From: an uncultured Mucispirillum sp.
GTDB taxonomy: Bacteria > Chrysiogenota > Deferribacteres > Deferribacterales > Mucispirillaceae
Assembly: GCA_944325215.1 (NCBI GenBank)
Contig: CALUZC010000012.1
Location: forward strand, 1-64,000
Direction: 5' to 3'
DNA: 64,000 nt
In this document: one piece after another, positions 27,195 through 35,574 of the stretch
How the letters are laid out: each line of letters starts with the position of its first letter
Position numbering within the stretch: the stretch's first letter is position 1
Program-made: the position numbers and the translations under genes
Notes under the pieces: generated by a model
The model's input: the letters and a program-made list of their open reading frames with translations, nothing else
Databases searched by the model: none
What the model was told of the DNA's origin: nothing

Positions 27195-27653
27195 ATGAAA
27201 AAAACTTTATTATTTATTTTTGTTTTTTCTATGATGGCGTCACTTGCTATGGCTGGTAATGTGAGAAATAATGCAGGTTGTGGTGTAGGTACATTATTAA
27301 TGGAAACAGTTGGTAAACCAAATGGTGGCTGGGTGCTCCAAACTACTGCATTTACTACAAACGGTATTCTTTCTAATACTTTCACAATGTCAACAGGTAC
27401 TATGAACTGTAGAGGTCATATTAATAAAGCTGTTAGTATTGAAGTATATGAGTTCATCACTGCAAATATGGACAACTTAGCAAAAGACATTGCTATGGGA
27501 CAAGGGGATACTATTAACTCTTTAGGTTCTATGCTTGCTGTTAACGATGTAGATGCTTTTGCTTCAAGATTACAATCAAACTTCGGTGAAATATTCCCTA
27601 GTGCAGATGTTCAATCTGATTCAGTTGCTAATAAGATTATAGCATTAAGCTAA
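27195..27653 (+). CDS. DUF3015-like exported protein
   Basis: A 152-residue protein with a signal peptide ending SLAMA. The mature part contains NNAGCGVGTLLMET and a later single Cys (TMNCRGH), which may form a disulfide; this pattern fits the DUF3015 family of periplasmic proteins. Function unknown. It has its own consensus promoter, GGAG before the ATG, and a terminator right after it, while the DUF4105 gene follows at 27696. The two families often neighbour each other. Confidence 0.8.
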   Translation: MKKTLLFIFVFSMMASLAMAGNVRNNAGCGVGTLLMETVGKPNGGWVLQTTAFTTNGILSNTFTMSTGTMNCRGHINKAVSIEVYEFITANMDNLAKDIAMGQGDTINSLGSMLAVNDVDAFASRLQSNFGEIFPSADVQSDSVANKIIALS

Positions 27654-27665
27654 TCAAAAGTATAT

Positions 27666-27686
27666 GAGGGCATTTTTTATGCCCTC
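27666..27686 (+). terminator. Terminator after the DUF3015 gene
   Basis: Arms GAGGGCAT and ATGCCCTC with a T5 loop, followed by TTATTC. It lies just before the DUF4105 start, so it may act as a partial terminator or attenuator. Confidence 0.75.
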
Positions 27687-27695
27687 TTATTCATT

Positions 27696-29594
27696 ATGCA
27701 AAAACGATTTATTTTTTTATTTTTATTTCTTTTTTATTCTTATTCTTATGCAGAACCCACCCAGTATGGTAAAGAAATTGCTAAAAAAGCATTAGATGAA
27801 AAAGCATATTTAGAGCGGGAATGGAATGTTTTGATGCAGTATAAAAAACCAGCAGGCAGGAAAATAAGAAGTTTAGTAGATGATGAAAGGTTTTTTTTAT
27901 CAGAAAACGGTAAATATTCTCCACAAGATGAGCTTGAAGCAACTATTCTCTCATTATTTGATAATGATTTATCAAAAGATAATGATAATAAGCACCCAGT
28001 TTGTTTATTTGCCGGCAGACGTGAGTGGATAATTGAGCGTTTTAATGTGGATAGAAATAAAATTCCTAAAAAGGTTTGCTCTGATTATAATAAAGTCCGT
28101 GAAAAAATAGACCCTGATAGTATTACTGTAATATTTCCATTTATGTATTTAAAAAACCCTGCTAGTATGTTTGGTCATACAATGCTGCGTATAAATAACA
28201 GCAGGAAAGACCCGCTTACTTCATACAGTGTTACATTTGCTGCCAGTGTGGAAAGTGGCACAAATATGTTAAAGTATGCAGTGCTTGGGCTTTTTGGCGG
28301 CTATGATGGTTATTATAACGTTAAAGAATATTATAAGACAATATATGAATATGGTAATGCAGATAATAGAGATATATGGGAATATGATTTAAATTTTACT
28401 AGGGAAGAAACTATCAAGCTTTTTAATCACTTATGGGAACTGCAGGATATAGGCAGCCAGTATTTTTTCTTTGATGAAAACTGTTCTTATAGTATGCTTA
28501 TGCTTTTAGAATCAGCACGCCCAAGCCTTAATCTTTCTAAAAGTATATTATGGGAAGCTCCAACAGATAGTATAAAATTAATAAGAGATGAAGGCTTAAT
28601 TGTAAAAAAAGAATACAGGCCATCTCATATTAAGCTTTTAAATATATATACTCGCGGCATGAGTAGAAGTGCTATTAATTTGGCCCATGATTTAGCACGT
28701 GGTAAAAAAACAGTAGATGATGTAAATAACAGCAATTATTCACTGGAAGAAAAAGTAAAAATATATGATTTAGCAATAGAAACCATGCGGTTTGAATTTA
28801 TCCAAAGGGATAAAGTAACTGATGAAATATTTGATGAATATAAAGAGAAAACCATACTTCTTTTATCAGCAAGAGCACGCCTTGGAGTAAAAAGTGTAAA
28901 TAAAATAGATGTGCCATCATCTCCAGATATGGGGCATGATATAACTCGTGTAAAAATAGGTGTGGGCGCAGAAAACTTTAAAGATTTTTATACAGAAGCA
29001 GGCTTTCAGTTAGGTTTTCACAGCCTTGATGATATAGATAATGGTTTTATACCAAACAGCCAGTTAACAGTGTTAGATATTAATGTTCGGTGGAATACAA
29101 ATACAGGATACATAAATATTCCAGAAGCATCATTAATTAAATTTGGAGCATATACTCCACTTACTCATGCATTAAAAAATGTATCCTGGAAATTTGAAAT
29201 AGCAGGGGAAGAAAAAGAATTTTCAAGTGGCATTAAATATTTTACTCCATATATTCGTGGTGGTGTTGGGCTTACACTTGGGGCAGGTGGATTTACAAGT
29301 TATTTAACAGCAGATATGGATTTAGCTTTTGCAAAAGGTTATAACCCTTATTATACAGGGCTTGGTTTTGGTGGTAATCTTGGTTTAATGTATAGTTTTA
29401 AAGGTGGTAAATTACTGGCTGAAGGCTATTACAGATATTATGTACTAGATAATTTAGGTGCAGAGTTTGGAGCAGAAGCACTATATGCCATACCTGTAAC
29501 ACAGAATAATTCCATAGAAATAAATTATAAATATAAAAACTACTGGGACAGGCAGAAGCACGATTTAGGGCTTTTTTGGAGAGTTTATTTTTAA
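27696..29594 (+). CDS. DUF4105 (Lnb N-terminal-like) exported protein
   Basis: A 632-residue protein. Signal peptide residues 1-19 (LFYSYSYA). A DUF4105 domain at about 130-300 has the NlpC/P60-like core PASMFGHTMLRIN, DIWEYDLNFT and FFDENCSYSML with candidate His and Cys residues. A C-terminal outer-membrane-like region from ~410 contains repeated barrel strands and ends in Phe (FWRVYF). It is probably an outer-membrane-anchored enzyme of unknown substrate. It follows the DUF3015 gene on the same strand. Confidence 0.8.
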   Translation: MQKRFIFLFLFLFYSYSYAEPTQYGKEIAKKALDEKAYLEREWNVLMQYKKPAGRKIRSLVDDERFFLSENGKYSPQDELEATILSLFDNDLSKDNDNKHPVCLFAGRREWIIERFNVDRNKIPKKVCSDYNKVREKIDPDSITVIFPFMYLKNPASMFGHTMLRINNSRKDPLTSYSVTFAASVESGTNMLKYAVLGLFGGYDGYYNVKEYYKTIYEYGNADNRDIWEYDLNFTREETIKLFNHLWELQDIGSQYFFFDENCSYSMLMLLESARPSLNLSKSILWEAPTDSIKLIRDEGLIVKKEYRPSHIKLLNIYTRGMSRSAINLAHDLARGKKTVDDVNNSNYSLEEKVKIYDLAIETMRFEFIQRDKVTDEIFDEYKEKTILLLSARARLGVKSVNKIDVPSSPDMGHDITRVKIGVGAENFKDFYTEAGFQLGFHSLDDIDNGFIPNSQLTVLDINVRWNTNTGYINIPEASLIKFGAYTPLTHALKNVSWKFEIAGEEKEFSSGIKYFTPYIRGGVGLTLGAGGFTSYLTADMDLAFAKGYNPYYTGLGFGGNLGLMYSFKGGKLLAEGYYRYYVLDNLGAEFGAEALYAIPVTQNNSIEINYKYKNYWDRQKHDLGLFWRVYF

Positions 29595-29605
29595 AACTCT
29601 CCAAA
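29575..29605. terminator. Terminator overlapping the DUF4105 3' end
   Basis: Twelve-base arms TTTGGAGAGTTT and AAACTCTCCAAA with a seven-base loop spanning the stop codon; it serves the convergent PHP-like gene as well. Confidence 0.8.
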
Positions 29606-29614
29606 TATTTTAAA

Positions 29615-30823
29615 TTAATTTCTTTTCCTTTTCATAGTAATATACCATAATCCATAAACTATGCAGGCAGCAAGAATTATAGAGAAAAGATATTTTATAA
29701 TAGTTAATGGATAATTTAGGCTAATCTCTGGCATATTAGGTTTTAAGCCATCACTTGTTCTAATTACTGGGTTAAAATAAGCGATTGATTCGTTATCAAA
29801 ATAAGCAGTAGCACGGATATAACTTTCATCGTTCATAAATTTATAGCTGGCATTATCAGTGTTTTCAAAAGCTGCCTTTTCTACTCCATTATCTGATGTA
29901 AAAGTTATTTTATCAACATTTCTATTAAGCTTAATATTAATAAGCCCATTATCATCAACCTGTAAAGATATTAGCTGTGGGTGGCTTTCTAATACTTTTA
30001 ATTTTTCATCTCTATTAAGTGCAGCTATTGAATGGGGAACAGTGATACCGTAAGCTGAGCCCTGCTTTAAAGTGTCATATACTAATTCATACTTACTTGG
30101 CTCAAGTGGTATCATAGTAATATTTCTACCAATATCTGTATTTATAAACACATTATGAGTATCATCACTGGCCAGTAAAAAAGCAGGTCTGCCACTAGTT
30201 AATGCTGTATCCCAGTGAGTTACGGAGTGGGCAAATGTGTTTACTACTTCCATTAAGTCATACCCTGTTAATTTTTTCATATGCTCAACTTCTATGCCGT
30301 TTAAAAAAGCAGGGTGGGCAAGGGTTACGATATTAGTATGGGGTTTTACCATATTTATACGAAATTGTATTGTATTTGCATCTTGAAGTAATGGCTGGTC
30401 GTAATATTCTTTTCTTGTTGAGCCAATTAATAAAAGATGAGTTTTAAATACATTTACGCCATATTCCTGCGCAGGAATTAACGGAAAATCATAGAAAGAT
30501 TCAGGTGTAATATGGTGGTAGTTAGAAACAGTAGCATAGCCATATTCTAAATCACGGTATGCTTTAAAAACATCTTCTAAAGAGTTATCTTTACCGTTTG
30601 TAAGACCACCTGTAAGCCTTGAATGACCATGAAAATTTGCTCTATAATAATGGGTATTATCATAATCTTTATAAGGGTTATAAAATTTATCACCACTAAA
30701 TTTTTGCTCTTCTGGGAAATTATAAACTGGTATAACAGCCCATAAAACAAAACTTAAAATCAGTGCAAATGCAATTATACCTAAAAGTGTATATGATATT
30801 ATCTTAAGTATTTTTTTAACCAT
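29615..30823 (-). CDS. Membrane-anchored PHP-like domain protein
   Basis: A 402-residue protein with an N-terminal transmembrane anchor (residues ~5-32), a PHP-like metal-dependent phosphoesterase region and a C-terminal transmembrane helix (~370-392). PHP-type metal residues appear as RANFHGHSRL (instead of DxHxH), YHHITPE and a late ASDDTHN. Relatives lack strict PHP chemistry evidence, so activity is inferred. A beta-sandwich-like segment (DKITFTSDNGVEKAAFEN) precedes the last helix. Its truncated paralogue lies just upstream on the same strand. Confidence 0.75.
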   Translation of the reverse strand: MVKKILKIISYTLLGIIAFALILSFVLWAVIPVYNFPEEQKFSGDKFYNPYKDYDNTHYYRANFHGHSRLTGGLTNGKDNSLEDVFKAYRDLEYGYATVSNYHHITPESFYDFPLIPAQEYGVNVFKTHLLLIGSTRKEYYDQPLLQDANTIQFRINMVKPHTNIVTLAHPAFLNGIEVEHMKKLTGYDLMEVVNTFAHSVTHWDTALTSGRPAFLLASDDTHNVFINTDIGRNITMIPLEPSKYELVYDTLKQGSAYGITVPHSIAALNRDEKLKVLESHPQLISLQVDDNGLINIKLNRNVDKITFTSDNGVEKAAFENTDNASYKFMNDESYIRATAYFDNESIAYFNPVIRTSDGLKPNMPEISLNYPLTIIKYLFSIILAACIVYGLWYITMKRKRN

Positions 30824-30914
30824 TTTACCTCCAATTAATGATAAATCCTATCAAAAAAAGAATTAATAGTCAATTTATATTTAACATTAATAATTAAGGT
30901 AGCTTGGTTGTGTA

Positions 30915-31772
30915 TTACTCAGTTTTATCATAATCATTGCTTTTATTATTTTCACTTTTTTTACCAAATAATAATTTAAAAGGATAGAAAATCACGGCAA
31001 AAAATGATTTTATAAATTTAATAATAAAATTAAAAACAAGGCGAAAAAACTTTATTAATATAATTATAAGAATAATAATGAAAACAGCATATTTAATATA
31101 TGTATATTTTTTATTTATTTCTGGAATATCTATTTTTAAATTATTAAGGTTATCCCGCATAAAAGGGTTAAAATAAAATACTGAACCGTCATGAGTATAA
31201 GCTGTTATCCTTACGTATGTATCTTCATCATTTATATTATAACTTGCATTGTCCGTATTATATGCAGTATGCTTTATAACACCATTATCAGCAGAAAACA
31301 CTAATTTTTCAAAAGGTTTTGTAAATTTTGCATTTATGGTAATGTGGTTATCGATATTTATTTTATCAATATGCGGCATATTTTCAAGATAGTTGATGCC
31401 TTTATTAATATTTTCATTGTAATATTTATCAGAAACAGAAACAGCATATGTTTGAAGAAAAGAATTAAAGTTTGAAATATATGCAAAAAATTCAGATATT
31501 AGTAAAAGTTTGCCATAATTATTTTCATTAAATTCTTCTCTTACAAAAAGTAGAACAGGAATACCTGATGAAAGAACTTTATCCCAGTAATGAATAGCTG
31601 AAATATTATCACTTAATATTTCCATTAAATGATAACCCTTAAGTTTTGAAAAATATTCAATTGGCATATTACTTTTTGCAGGGTTTTTTAAAGCTATAAT
31701 ATTACTAACATTATCTGCTTTTGCAATACGGTATTGCAAATCATTTATATTTTGAAAAAAAAGGCTGCTCAA
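30915..31772 (-). pseudogene. 5'-truncated paralogue of the PHP-like protein
   Basis: The 285-residue frame aligns with the C-terminal ~60% of the 29615 protein: TIQFRINMVKPHTNIV versus DLQYRIAKADNVSNII, KLTGYDLMEV versus KLKGYHLMEI, FTSDNGVEKAAFENTDNASY versus FSADNGVIKHTAYNTDNASY. The N-terminal anchor and the first metal-binding half are missing, and the late ASDD motif is also lost. The only start available is a TTG at 31772 next to a large hairpin. The C-terminus is longer, with a second hydrophobic stretch and a Lys/Asn/Asp tail. It is either a decayed tandem duplicate or a membrane protein that lost the catalytic part. Confidence 0.65.
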
Positions 31773-31774
31773 AT

Positions 31775-31817
31775 GATGCGAACCCCATTTATTTGTCCAA
31801 TAAATGGGGTTCGCATC
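31775..31817. terminator. Long perfect hairpin between haemerythrin and the truncated paralogue
   Basis: Nineteen-base arms (GATGCGAACCCCATTTATT and its exact complement) with loop TGTCC, extendable by one pair. This stem is about twice as long as the other terminators in the window. It ends the haemerythrin transcript on the minus strand, and the homology of the truncated paralogue begins immediately after it. Confidence 0.75.
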
Positions 31818-31835
31818 AAAAAACTATCCCTTTTT

Positions 31836-32303
31836 TTAGCCTCTATATTCAAGCTTATAGTAATCAGCAAATCGTTTATCAGCATCAAGCAAGTGTCTGT
31901 GGTACCAGTCAGTGACAAAGTCTGTAATATCAGTAATCAGCCCATAAACCCCACGTTCATCGTATTCATCAGCTGGCACATCACTTCTTTTAAGCAGCAG
32001 GCGTTTTTTTAATAATTTTGCACATTCAAGGTTAAATCTTTTGTGTTCTGCTTTGTGTTCATCAAGCGATGGAAAATTAACCCTTGCCATTAAATCTTCT
32101 TGAGCAGGAAAATGTTTATGAGAATATTCATTTAATTTATTTAAAATAGAATCAATATGGTCTTCAGCATTGCCAGAGTTTCTTGCATCAATAAATGTAT
32201 TACTCATTCTTAAAAACTCTTTAGCATGACTGTCTAACGTGTATTCGCCAATAGACATAAATTCTTCCCATTCTAATGGACGAACCATATTATTTTCGTT
32301 CAT
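31836..32303 (-). CDS. Bacteriohaemerythrin
   Basis: A 155-residue single-domain haemerythrin. The di-iron ligands are visible in order: His in LDSHAKEF, HKHFPAQE (HxxxE), HKAEH (HxxxH) and HRHLLDAD (HxxxxD), with the usual W near the start (RPLEWEEF). It probably binds O2 reversibly, buffering or delivering oxygen or sensing it in a microaerophile. The start overlaps the stop of the upstream membrane-protein gene by four bases (ATGA), implying coupled translation. Confidence 0.93.
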   Translation of the reverse strand: MNENNMVRPLEWEEFMSIGEYTLDSHAKEFLRMSNTFIDARNSGNAEDHIDSILNKLNEYSHKHFPAQEDLMARVNFPSLDEHKAEHKRFNLECAKLLKKRLLLKRSDVPADEYDERGVYGLITDITDFVTDWYHRHLLDADKRFADYYKLEYRG

Positions 32304-34054
32304 GGAAGCACCTCTCTTCTAGTTTCTTTATCAGGCACTAAGGCTGATGATATATATAAGACAACAAAAAATAATATTACAGGATAAACATAAACTAAAA
32401 AAGTAACAGCAGCTGCCGTTAAATTAACCTCATTTAATGTAAATGCATAATCAATTAATCTAGATTGAGAGTATGCAATAAGCGGCAATAGAAAATAGGA
32501 TATTACTGCAAAAATAGTAAGTGTTTTACCAATAAATCTAAATGCAGGTATAACAAGCATAGAGGCAGCAAACCCTAAAAGATACTGCAACAGAATACCT
32601 TTATTCATAACCACATCAATACTTTTAAGAAAAGCATAAAACATAACGGCACTAGATTTCATCATGGTAAGAGAAGTTTGTGCAATATCGTATTTTACAC
32701 TTTCATTAGCAGCAGTTTTATTATCAGTAACAGTCATATTATCAGTTGAATACATTTTTTCAATTTCAGTATCAAAAGACTGGATATGCTGCATAGCAGT
32801 ATTAGCAGCTTCTTGAAAAGTTGAGCTAAAAGGCTGTGGTATAAGAGAAAATACCATTTGATAAACACCAAAAACTGCCACAATAGCTGCTAGCCAGTAT
32901 AAAACAAATGGCGGCAAAAACCTGCCTAATAATTTATTTAAAACATACATTGGTAAAAAGAAAAGAATACCAATAATATTGGCAAAAATCCTGCCGGGAA
33001 TATCAAGCCATGATTTATTTCTGTTTTCATATGTATATTTTTGTGCTTCCTGCTCTCTTTTTTTAGCAAGGCGAGCTTGTTTTTTCTCTTCTTTAGCCTG
33101 TTGTTTAGCAGCTTTTTTATCCATCTTTTCTTGTGTTTTGGCAGATTTATTAGTATCATCATTGGAAGTCATCTCTTTAATATCTTCCTCATCTATTAAA
33201 CCTTCAGGTATTTCATCAAGGCTTTTTTCAACAGGGCCTGTATTTGATACTTCAATTTTTTCAGTCTGTTCATTTAAAAATTTGCCATATAATAAATCTG
33301 CCTCAGTTTCATCTTTTGGCATATCTGCAGTTTCTTTTGGTTTAATAAGGTCATTTAAATCAATGCTGTCTAGCATTTCTTCTTCATCAATATCTTCTTT
33401 GGATTCATCATCAGTTTTTGGGCTTACAAGTGGAGTCTCTGCATCAAAATCATTAGTTTTAGTATTTAAATCAATATTATCAACAATGGTATCGTCTTTT
33501 GGTTCAAATACTGGAGCAATATCTTCATCAGAAAGCATGTTATCATCTTCCTGCCCATCTGTTTGATTATAAAAGCTGTATATACTGGAAAGTTTTTTCT
33601 TCATACTTTCGTCAATAAATATGACTAAAAACTTCCCCTTTAAAGGAACTGATTGAAATTTATAAGCATTATTTTCAAGATATTCTTTTACAAAATTACT
33701 ATTTTCTTCACTAATAACAAGAGAATATTTTAAAGTAAGTGCACTTAAATCTGTTCCATCATTCAAAGAGAAACTGTCATCAAGGCTGTTTGCAGCTTTA
33801 CTTAAAGTATAAACGGCATGTGCAGCATTCTCACTAAGGGAAGCATCTGACATAAATTTTGAAATGTTTTCATCTTCAATGGCGTTATCAAAAACATCAC
33901 TTTCTGCTGCATAATATGATTTACGTTTTTTATCTAATAATATGTAGGCAGGTAGGTTTGTATCATCACTATAACCTTCACCTTTCTTTACAATTTGAAC
34001 ACCAGCTTTCTCAAAAAATTTAGCCATAGAAAGTTCAAATTCTTGCTGCTGCAT
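32300..34054 (-). CDS. Large acidic membrane protein of unknown function
   Basis: A 584-residue protein with three parts: a cytoplasmic N-terminal alpha/beta domain (residues 1-~165), a very acidic, Lys/Glu-rich low-complexity linker (~170-330, ending in a KKAAKQQAKEEKKQARLAKK coiled stretch), and a membrane domain of about five helices (~350-575). I do not recognise the family. Translational coupling with bacteriohaemerythrin suggests a related role, for example an oxygen-linked membrane process. It has a good promoter and TGGAG ribosome binding site. Confidence 0.7.
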   Translation of the reverse strand: MQQQEFELSMAKFFEKAGVQIVKKGEGYSDDTNLPAYILLDKKRKSYYAAESDVFDNAIEDENISKFMSDASLSENAAHAVYTLSKAANSLDDSFSLNDGTDLSALTLKYSLVISEENSNFVKEYLENNAYKFQSVPLKGKFLVIFIDESMKKKLSSIYSFYNQTDGQEDDNMLSDEDIAPVFEPKDDTIVDNIDLNTKTNDFDAETPLVSPKTDDESKEDIDEEEMLDSIDLNDLIKPKETADMPKDETEADLLYGKFLNEQTEKIEVSNTGPVEKSLDEIPEGLIDEEDIKEMTSNDDTNKSAKTQEKMDKKAAKQQAKEEKKQARLAKKREQEAQKYTYENRNKSWLDIPGRIFANIIGILFFLPMYVLNKLLGRFLPPFVLYWLAAIVAVFGVYQMVFSLIPQPFSSTFQEAANTAMQHIQSFDTEIEKMYSTDNMTVTDNKTAANESVKYDIAQTSLTMMKSSAVMFYAFLKSIDVVMNKGILLQYLLGFAASMLVIPAFRFIGKTLTIFAVISYFLLPLIAYSQSRLIDYAFTLNEVNLTAAAVTFLVYVYPVILFFVVLYISSALVPDKETRREVLP

Positions 34055-34092
34055 TGTTCGCTCCAGAAGTTATACATAATATATCAGAGTTA

Positions 34093-34121
34093 ATTATATC
34101 ATAAAAAAAATAATACTTCAA
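34093..34121 (-). promoter_or_regulatory. Promoter of the membrane protein-haemerythrin operon
   Basis: TTGAAG (34116-34121), 17-base spacer, TATAAT (34093-34098) on the minus strand, 38 bases before the start codon. The rest of 34055-34349 is noncoding and AT-rich, with two hairpins (34246-34274 and 34301-34333). Confidence 0.8.
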
Positions 34122-34245
34122 GAATAGATTTTAAAAAATAGTCTTTTTCAATAGAATTATGAAAAATACATAAATATATATACTTTTTATACAAGAATAT
34201 TAATGCATATTTAATTATTTAAATATACTTCTAAATAAAATACAT

Positions 34246-34274
34246 TGCCGCTTAGTTTTTATTCTGAAGCGGCA
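34246..34274. repeat. Inverted repeat downstream of rpmB
   Basis: Arms TGCCGCTT and AAGCGGCA with a 13-base loop; a second, competing pairing (ATTCTG/CAGAAT) is possible on the minus strand. It may be a back-up terminator for rpmB. Confidence 0.5.
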
Positions 34275-34300
34275 GAATGTAGATTGTAAGAAAAAGCCCT

Positions 34301-34333
34301 TTACAGCCTAATTATAATTATATCAGGCTGTAA
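34301..34333 (-). terminator. rpmB terminator hairpin
   Basis: Nine-base arms TTACAGCCT and AGGCTGTAA with a 15-base AT loop, just after the rpmB stop codon on the minus strand. Confidence 0.65.
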
Positions 34334-34349
34334 ATATATAAATTAAAAA

Positions 34350-34541
34350 TTATGCTTTTTTAACTTTTCCAGCTTTAAGGCATTTAGTGCAAACTTTTTT
34401 TCTTACAACAGTTCCGTCTGCCTCAACAGTTTTAACACTGTGCAGGTTTGGATAGAACTTTCTTCTTGAAACATTATGGGCATGGCTTATTAAATTACCA
34501 CTTAATGGACCTTTGCCACAAACATCACAACGTCTTGCCAT
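34350..34541 (-). CDS. rpmB: 50S ribosomal protein L28
   Basis: A 63-residue L28 of the zinc-binding type: CDVCGKGP at the N-terminus and [10 protein letters not shown] at the C-terminus give the four cysteines, with [20 protein letters not shown] between them. Retention of all Cys means the C-plus form. GGAGG lies upstream of the ATG. It is monocistronic. Confidence 0.97.
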   Translation of the reverse strand: MARRCDVCGKGPLSGNLISHAHNVSRRKFYPNLHSVKTVEADGTVVRKKVCTKCLKAGKVKKA

Positions 34542-34622
34542 ATCTTTCCTCCTTGCTTTTTAGGGATTAAAATGATAACCTATATTTTATAAAAAAAGCA
34601 AGTGTTTTTTTAAGGGGGACGC

Positions 34623-34817
34623 ATGAATATTACAAAAGATACTTTAACAGCAGATATTTTGAAAAACTTAAAAGGTTCAAAAGAGTTTTTTGAAAGCTTA
34701 AATATGGGTTGCCTAAGCTGTATGGGCATACAAAATGAAACGCTGGAAAAAAGCTGCCTTATGCATGGTTTAGATATTGAAGAAATTATGGAGAAACTAA
34801 AAGAACTTGATAAGTAG
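34623..34817 (+). CDS. DUF1858-like small protein
   Basis: A 64-residue protein with the DUF1858 pattern: ITKDTLTADILKN, then GCLSCMGIQNETLEKSCLMHGLD. Two or three cysteines (CLSC) could bind metal. Such domains occur alone or fused to hybrid-cluster or MoaA-like proteins; the function is unknown. AGGGGG precedes the ATG. The trmB start lies 20 bases downstream, so they are likely cotranscribed. Confidence 0.85.
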   Translation: MNITKDTLTADILKNLKGSKEFFESLNMGCLSCMGIQNETLEKSCLMHGLDIEEIMEKLKELDK

Positions 34818-34836
34818 AAAGTTCTCACAAGAAAGT

Positions 34837-35574
34837 ATGGAAGAAAATATTACAGAAAATAAAACTAGGGAAATACCTGCCTTTTTATCATGGTGGCAGG
34901 GTGGCCAGCGTTACGTCGATAACGTTGCTGATAATGGTGTTAAGCTGAACCTTCCCTTTGAGAAGAATGCACTATATGGTGACAAAATATGGGAGCAGCT
35001 ATACCCAGATATTAAAATACAGTATATTTTAGGTGAAGAAATATTTGGCAATAATAAACCATTAAATTTAGAAATTGGGATTGGTAATGGTGAATTTATT
35101 GCAAATATGGCAGTCATGAAGCCTGAAGAAAATTATTTAGGTGTTGAAGTATTTAAAAAGATTTTTAAATTAGCAGAAAAAAGAGCAAACAAGGTTGAGC
35201 ATGGTAATATAAAAATTATTCAGTTTGATGCTGCATTAATACTTAGGCTTATGAAAGATAATTCATTAAATAATGTATATGTAAATTTTCCAGACCCATG
35301 GCCTAAGAAGAAGCATAAAAGAAGAAGGCTTTTAAAACCAGATTTTATGCAGCTTATAGCATCGAAATTAAAAAAGGGTGGTTTAATGCAGATAGCTACA
35401 GACCATGATGATTATGCAGAAGAAATTAATGAAAATATAAAGGAAGTTAAGGGAATAAAATCTATTTACCCATCGCCTTATGTTAGAAAGGTTGATGATT
35501 ATTTTCCTACAAAATACTACAGAAAATTTGTAAATAATGAGGGAGCATATTTTTTTAGGTATGAAAAAATTTAG
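34837..35574 (+). CDS. trmB: tRNA (guanine-N7)-methyltransferase
   Basis: A 245-residue SAM-dependent enzyme that makes m7G46 in tRNA. The SAM-binding region is LEIGIGNGEFIANMA and the family signature is VYVNFPDPWPKKKHKRRRL with the catalytic Asp. An upstream in-frame TTG adds ten residues, but ATG 34837 fits homologues. The 3' end overlaps the next gene by 14 bases. Confidence 0.93.
   Translation: MEENITENKTREIPAFLSWWQGGQRYVDNVADNGVKLNLPFEKNALYGDKIWEQLYPDIKIQYILGEEIFGNNKPLNLEIGIGNGEFIANMAVMKPEENYLGVEVFKKIFKLAEKRANKVEHGNIKIIQFDAALILRLMKDNSLNNVYVNFPDPWPKKKHKRRRLLKPDFMQLIASKLKKGGLMQIATDHDDYAEEINENIKEVKGIKSIYPSPYVRKVDDYFPTKYYRKFVNNEGAYFFRYEKI

Noticed and set aside
31753-31760. A8 run at the start of the truncated PHP-like paralogue as a phase-variation tract
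   Set aside because: A and T runs of this length are common in AT-rich DNA, and the gene is already truncated.
32979-33566. Ser-rich open frame antisense to the acidic linker of the membrane protein
   Set aside because: A low-complexity acidic coding stretch gives a Ser-rich antisense frame automatically; there is no start signal.
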